This document shows, one piece after another, positions 58,287-64,000 of a stretch of 64,000 nucleotides of DNA. Every line of letters starts with the position of its first letter. Position 1 is the stretch's first letter. Both the position numbers and the translations under genes were made by a program. Location: the NCBI GenBank assembly GCA_958450325.1, contig OY288243.1, forward strand, positions 35,144,678-35,208,677, given 5' to 3'. A model generated the notes under the pieces. That model was not told where the DNA came from and ran no database searches. It saw only the letters and a program-made list of their open reading frames with translations. Origin of the DNA: Agrostemma githago (Eukaryota > Streptophyta > Magnoliopsida > Caryophyllales > Caryophyllaceae).

Positions 58287-61000
58287 AATATGTCAAGCGG
58301 GTCGATAACTTACGTGGTTAAGTATGTCATAATTGAATGTTATTCAAAAATACCTGGATACTTGCATTCTGTTTCAAATATTATACGTGTCCTTGCCAAT
58401 GTAATGTTAACTAGGGTCGGTATCTACAAGTTTAATGGTGTCGTGACGTGTTAATGGAGCTTTGTCACATATGAACCAAGTACGAGTTAATGAGACTAAT
58501 AGTTGAACAATGTAAGACTACTTGAGGTCCGTTTTGAGTTAATGTGAGTGACTTGCTTTATATCGATCTGAGTAGTCCTTATTGGTCCTCATCGTTCTCT
58601 CGTAAGTACGTAAATGAACTTGTCTACTAATTGATTCTTGAAAGCGTATGTGGTATATGGAATTATGTCGATCTGTTTGTATTATAGGAGCAATAGTGTA
58701 TATATAATTGCGTCGTTTCCATTTCACCCTGATTAATACAATGTGTGATTGACAAGATAAAGTGTGAAATCGAAATTTGTTTATTACTTGAATTTAAGTA
58801 AAACGTGTTATTAAGATGATATATCTGTGGTATCGTATTCATTAATGTGAAGTTCTGTCAACTCACTTGAATATTTGTGTTTCATTTTGAGTTTATATGC
58901 TTCCTTGTCAATTTGATAGGTTCCGAGTTGTACCTTGTTGTTGATTTCTATTCTTGATGGTTTAAACGAGTATTTATAAAAAAAAACCATGTTGAGTTAA
59001 TGACGTACACATTTACAACACTTCATCTAACTTGGATAATGTGTTACTTGAGTTATGTTTTGATGGCCTAAACGAACATGCTTGTTAACCGTGTCGAGAT
59101 AATGTCAGACTAGCTTAAAACACCCTCGTTAACATGAACAAGGTGTTACCGAATTGTTCTACCTGTTTATAGTTCTTATTTCACGAAAGTTTGAAAAGAG
59201 ACTCATGTTGGTTTTAAGTCTAGTTGTTCACTGCAAAATTTCGGGATTTAAACCCAAGTACTTCAACCTATTTGATAGTGGTTAAGTTTTTCATTATACA
59301 CCTTGGAGATTAAATTATCATTGGCAATTTTTTTTACCGAGATCACTTTGGAGAGTTTGGATAATGTTAGGACTTGGTTTACTTGAAAATATGATTTGAA
59401 ACTCATTTTATCAATCGAAACCTTTTTAAAGTCAAAATGTGTCATTTCAGAATAACGGTTCTGCAAACCACTGTTATGTTTGGAATTTGAAAATGATTTT
59501 AACTGAAAATTTGTACAAGACTGTCTTGAGAATCTAAACCCACTAGTTTTACATTATTTTGAGTTAAAATGATTTAATTATGATTTTTATATCATGACGA
59601 CGATGTTCTGAAAACATGTCTACGTCCAATGAATGGTCATTGTTTCGTCTTGTTCAGGTGCATGCACTAATTGAAAAGTGTCTACCTTATCGTATGTGCA
59701 ATAGAGTTAGACTTATATGTTAATGATGAATTCAGAGTAAATTCGGGTCACGAGCGGTCATACTTGTTCATGTTGCATAATTGCCTTAAAGTAGATTTTA
59801 TGGATCAAATGTGTTGTCTGATAAATTTGTCATGGTCATGAGTCGTTCATGTGATAAAATAACATCGGCGCACGTATCAAATAAATGCATTCGTTCCAAT
59901 GAGAAGTCAAGATAGGTCAAGTCATCAAACAACGAACCGAGTACTCAACTTATGTACAATAAACATTACATCAATTTCATATTTCGGTCGTAATAGTGTA
60001 AAGAATTTGGACATGTTTGGTGAACAAGTCATATGTTGGTTTAATCTTCTACACCCTTCTTGATGAGTTTCATGTCCTTACGTATTGGTCGATGAATAAT
60101 GTACGCCTAGAGGAATGAATGTTTATAAGGTTTACAGGTAGATTGTTGGTCTTAAGTTGTATGTTAGTGTCTAAACTTAAAACTTATACAACCTAAGACA
60201 TGATGAACTACTTGACCAATTGTTGGAGTCCTGATAAATATGTGTCATTGTCGCCAGTCTCAAGGTCTGGGATTATTAACGTGGTCATCTAACAGTGTCC
60301 CAACGTGTTACTACTTTGCCGTGATGGTTATATTACTTGCCTAAATGTTTTCTCGCACGTATGTATACATGTGAGTCTGAACTTGATAACAATACAACTA
60401 TGTCAACGAGTTATCATAATTTAGATTGGGAGTCCATGTCTTCAGAGGGTAAACCGAGTCATGAGATATAATGACGAGATCGTATGTCATGAGAATATTG
60501 TGTCGTTTAAATTACTTGTAAGAATGTCACAATAATGGTGGTTGACGAGTCTAATGGTATGAACAAAGGTAATAATATAAACACGGTGGAAAGAGGGTCA
60601 TGATATTAACTATTAAGATCCATTATATAAGAATAATAAGTATAGTGATGGTACGAGGATATGGGATAACGAATAGTAAGGGGTCCGAGGTATATCCGTG
60701 AACTCGTTGTGTCAACACTTATGTTTCGATGTCAGCAGTTCGGGTTATAGTATAAGGTAATAACATCTTGATCACGATTTGACGAAGTAAGCTAGAATGT
60801 CAAATGGTATCGGGTCTTGAGCGTGGGCAAACCATCTGTGTGTGAACTAATTGATTAACTTGTGTAATAGTCGTGGTTTTCATATATGCAAGAGTGTCTC
60901 GGACTGAGGATTCACACAACAATGTAAACTTATATATGTATTAGATGTGACACGCCGACAAGTGAAATGAGTCATGACAAGCATAATGAGAATAAACAAA
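58287..61000. other. Internal region of the large LTR element, no genes seen
   Basis: 2.7 kb with stops in all frames and no recognisable gag, protease, RT or integrase motif on either strand. I see no clear tandem structure. It is probably the non-coding interior of the host LTR element. Confidence 0.5.
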
Positions 61001-61200
61001 NNNNNNNNNNNNNNNNNNNNNNNNNNNNNNNNNNNNNNNNNNNNNNNNNNNNNNNNNNNNNNNNNNNNNNNNNNNNNNNNNNNNNNNNNNNNNNNNNNNN
61101 NNNNNNNNNNNNNNNNNNNNNNNNNNNNNNNNNNNNNNNNNNNNNNNNNNNNNNNNNNNNNNNNNNNNNNNNNNNNNNNNNNNNNNNNNNNNNNNNNNNN
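61001..61200. other. Assembly gap (200 N)
   Basis: A run of exactly 200 N, usually a placeholder of unknown true length. Distances across it, and the structure of the element ending at 62744, are therefore uncertain. Confidence 0.99.
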
Positions 61201-62744
61201 TTCACCCGGCGGTATTAACTCGTGAATGCCAATTAATCGCGGGGTGAAGTTTTGCCATGTGAAGATGCATAGGGTGAATGTCTAATTAAGAAGGAAGAAG
61301 ATTGGATTATGGGCCTTAAGTTGTGTGATCCATTAAGGGTTTAGTATATATAATGACCCTAGGTTTTCACCCTAAGTGTGTCTCCATTAGATTAGGTAGT
61401 TCACCATTGTAGAAAACTTCCCTAGAAAACTCCATTTTTAGATCTAGTAAATTTTCTTAGTTTTAGATTAATTTTGTCTTTTAATCTACAATCAAGTTCT
61501 TGTAATAATTTAGATTTGAGTTTTATTTTGAAGATTGAAGAGGTTTACAAGAATCGTGTGACAAAGTTCTTGCATTTCTTCTCCATGATTCAATCTTTAT
61601 TTTGATCTTCATCTTCATCATTTCATCTTATGCATAGTTGGTACTTTCTTTTCTTCTCCCTTCCTCCATTAGTTGATTAGTTTTCTTTTTAATCTTTTCT
61701 TAATCCTTTGTTTGTTTGTCTTGTCATTGTCTTGTTTTGATCATCTTTATTTATGTTGTCTTAGAATATTTATATGTTTTATTTTGTTGATTGTTATTTT
61801 TATCATCTTAGTGTTGTTAGTTTCTCTAGATCTAATTTATGTTGTCCTAGATTATTTCCTAGTTCATTTTGTTGTTTTAAATCCCATTGTTAGCAATTTA
61901 TTGTTTTTCTCTCTCATTTGTTTGTTTCTCCATAGTTTGCTTGTTTGTCTTGTTTTTCTCTCTCCTTTGTTTGTTTCTCCATAGTTGTTTGTTTGTTTTC
62001 CTTTATTTTTGCCTTTGTTGTTTATTTCCTTGTTTAGTTATCATTTTAGTTGCAATTTCCTTTCTTTTGTCTTAGATTAATTTTCATTCCTTTTTACCAT
62101 CATGTTTTGTCTTTCTTCTAGTCCCCCTTTTATTTGTTTTAGCATGTTTTGCATGGATAGTGAGTAGATTTTAGTTAGGGGGCTAGGGGGCTAGGGGAGG
62201 AGGAATTCTAGGTTCGGGTTTCATTTTATGAGAAATATTGCATTTGAGGGTGATATGTCTTGCATGAGATTGTTGTGTCCGGTCGACTTAGCCTGATCAC
62301 CTAGGTTAGCTTGACTCACTTGAACCAATATGAGGAAACTCGGGGTTCGGGCAATCTCGGCTTGAGACTTTAGTGTATTCGTCGCGAAAGCGGGTTTAGG
62401 CTAGGTCGGTAGGGAAACCGAAAGGTGGCTCCTCCCCTTATTCATCTTGTGATAATTCTTGCGATGTTTGTACCCTTGTCTTAAATTCCGACTCCCCGAC
62501 TCTCCCTAATGCCTTTATCATTATTGTTTCTCATTTTAGTTGTTTAATTCGCTTGCCTTAGTTTAATCATTTTGTCCCAAAACCCCCTTTTCTAGATCCC
62601 AACCACTCTCAAACTTAAACTTGACCGACTACCCCTGACCGTCCATGTGGATCGATCCCGACTTGCCGCTACTACGTAGTAGTCAATTGGAGTTTATAAA
62701 TTTTGTTTGATCGTGTTAGATAGGCGACAATCTGACGCGCATCA
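61201..62744 (-). mobile_element. LTR family X copy, minus orientation (partial)
   Basis: Read on the minus strand from 62744 it starts TGATGCGCGTCAGATTGTCG, then 'cacgatcaaacaaaatttataaac' in two blocks and 'gggatcgatccacatggacgg', matching 50732-51064 and 4836-6190. The other end was not found and may lie in the N gap. T-rich frames at 61673-62075 encode only simple Leu/Phe/Val-rich sequence and are not supported as genes. Confidence 0.5.
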
Positions 62745-62879
62745 GTTGTCGTTGTTGTTGTTGTCATCGTCATCGTTTTGTCGTAGTCATGATGGTGTTG
62801 TTCTTGAGGCTGTGTCGGGGGACGCTTATGTGAATTGTGGGACTCATTAGCATAGTATTTGAAATGTTGGTAGAACGAA

Positions 62880-63092
62880 GGAAGGGAGTGAACTTCGGGA
62901 CGAAGTTCCTTGTAAGGTGGGTAGATTGTAATACCGCGTCCTACTTATCCAAGTTACATTACTTATGTAAGTTTGATAATGTGTTATCTGTCAGTTAGTG
63001 ATTAATTGCTTGGTCGGTAAGGTCGATATAGTTAGTCGTTATAAAGTAGGAGATGAACTTCGGGGGCGAATTTATTTGTAAGGAAGGTAGAT
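62880..63092 (+). other. Duplicated polypurine-tract region before the 3' LTR
   Basis: Two copies of a block 'gaacttcggg.cgaa' then 'ttgtaagg.gggtagat' followed by TGTAATAC, at about 62890-62935 and 63054-63101. This is the usual gypsy PPT-to-LTR junction. The second leads into the 3' LTR. The first is followed by only about 115 bp, so it may be a junction left by an earlier LTR. Confidence 0.55.
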
Positions 63093-64000
63093 TGTAATAC
63101 TCGTAATTTGTATAGAAATCAAACCCAAGTTAAGCGAGCAAAACCCGAGTCAAGTCAAGTAGAACGTCCCGTTCTATGTAATTGTTATACTAAATCGGAG
63201 CCCAACTATTACGTCCGTCAATAATAATAATAATATAACAATAATAACACCACAATAAAAAGTAATAACAATATAATAATATTAATAATAATATAATAAT
63301 GATAATAAGTAGGTGGAGTACGTAGGTTATTAGTAGCCTTCACCTCTTTAATCTCTTCCCCTTCATCTTTCTTCATTCATTCGTCGCCGCAGACCACCGC
63401 AATACCCCTCCTCTTTCGTCCTTATTCTACCTATAACACATAATCCTCATCTTTTCCATCTTCCTAGTTATTGCCACTGTCAATCATCATAAGTAATCAA
63501 CAATTTAGCCTCATCAATCACCATAACGGAGCAATTTTCTATCTGACCGTGGTTCTGGTAATCCTGGCTAGTCGTGGGTCATCACCTATGATCGTCTTTC
63601 GGTATGCTCACCTCATCTATTCTATTTTTAGAATGGTTAGTCGGATTTTAATGCCGAAACAGCGGAGGTCGAGAATTGTGTAGTCAGGGACACTTTGTTG
63701 GTGCTGGATTATTGTTGTCGTTGTCAGGTCGTTGCCATTGTTGTAATGTTACCATTGTCGTGTCATTATTATCACATCGTATCGGGTCCATGGTCGTGTG
63801 GCTGCTGTGTCAGGGTTATAGTTTTGTTGGTGTGCGTGATATTGGTGTATCGTGCGTGTGGGTGGTGTGTCGAGGGGTCTTATTCTGTCGGTGTATCGCG
63901 GTTGTTGTCGTGAGGCCATTGTTAGTGTCGGTGTACTATTGGATTGACGTGTAGTGCTGCTACGACTGTGGTAGGTCTTGTGCGGCTGTTGTCGGTGTCG
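63093..64000 (+). repeat. 3' LTR of the large element (first ~908 bp)
   Basis: Starts TGTAATACTCGTAATTTG and follows the 5' LTR to about its position 51958. It differs by scattered substitutions and small indels, for example in the 'aataataata' run near 63280. It continues past the window edge. Confidence 0.85.

Larger units (their letters stand above)
51065..64000 (+). mobile_element. Large non-autonomous LTR retrotransposon (partial, 3' LTR leaves the window)
   Basis: The 5' LTR is at 51065-52973 and the 3' LTR begins at 63093. A Met-type primer binding site follows the 5' LTR, and the 3' side has the polypurine block typical of gypsy elements. The internal region has no gag-pol frames; it holds a nested LTR element (53604-58281) and a further LTR-like copy ending at 62744. 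The large LTRs and lack of genes suggest a LARD-like derivative. Target duplication cannot be checked because the 3' end is outside. Confidence 0.75.

Noticed and set aside
60967..61225. Open frames spanning the N run
   Set aside because: They consist mostly of unknown bases and carry no information.
61673..62075. Leu/Phe-rich frames resembling membrane segments
   Set aside because: Produced by T-rich repeats ('tttgtttgtttctcc'); no protein family recognised and inside an LTR-like copy.

Overview
The window is nuclear DNA from a flowering plant, probably a eudicot. Genes carry GT-AG introns, and plant-type transposons cover most of it: Stowaway-like MITEs, Helitrons, CACTA, L1-type LINEs and Ty3/gypsy-type LTR elements. 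I cannot name the species. Only one conserved host gene is visible.

Region 1, 1-11.2 kb, is very AT-rich. It is built from a diverged repeat of about 130 bp, broken up by MITEs, a 1.1-kb terminal-inverted-repeat element, a solo LTR with a 5-bp target duplication, and Helitrons. One Helitron has canonical ends (5' TC, 3' hairpin plus CTAG, inserted between A and T). Many repeat units contain a TCCCACATCG-type motif followed about 27-32 bp later by a TATA-like box, the layout of plant snRNA gene promoters.

Region 2, 13.0-35.5 kb, holds the 3' part of a BEACH-WD40 gene of the SPIRRIG type on the plus strand. I resolved 29 exons and 28 GT-AG introns coding 2038 residues to the stop codon. The 5' third is not in the window. 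Several introns carry MITEs and other insertions, including a decayed antisense coding-like fragment.

Region 3, 37.0-51 kb, is a nested stack on a minus-strand LINE. A 2.75-kb solo LTR (TSD TACAG) and a 7.16-kb CACTA element (TSD AGT) each split the LINE reading frame. The CACTA element looks structurally complete: matching ends, subterminal GGCGTCC repeats, an uninterrupted two-exon TNP2-type transposase and a six-exon second gene. The solo LTR contains the most striking pattern in the window: twelve hairpins with different self-complementary stems around one conserved 9-nt loop (TGTAACTGA), followed by a second palindrome array.

Region 4, 51-64 kb, is a large non-autonomous LTR retrotransposon (5' LTR, Met-type primer binding site, and the start of the 3' LTR at the window edge). 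A second complete non-autonomous LTR element is nested in it (53604-58281, TSD ACTGT) and holds a 94-bp tandem array of about 19-20 units. A 200-bp N gap lies at 61001-61200.
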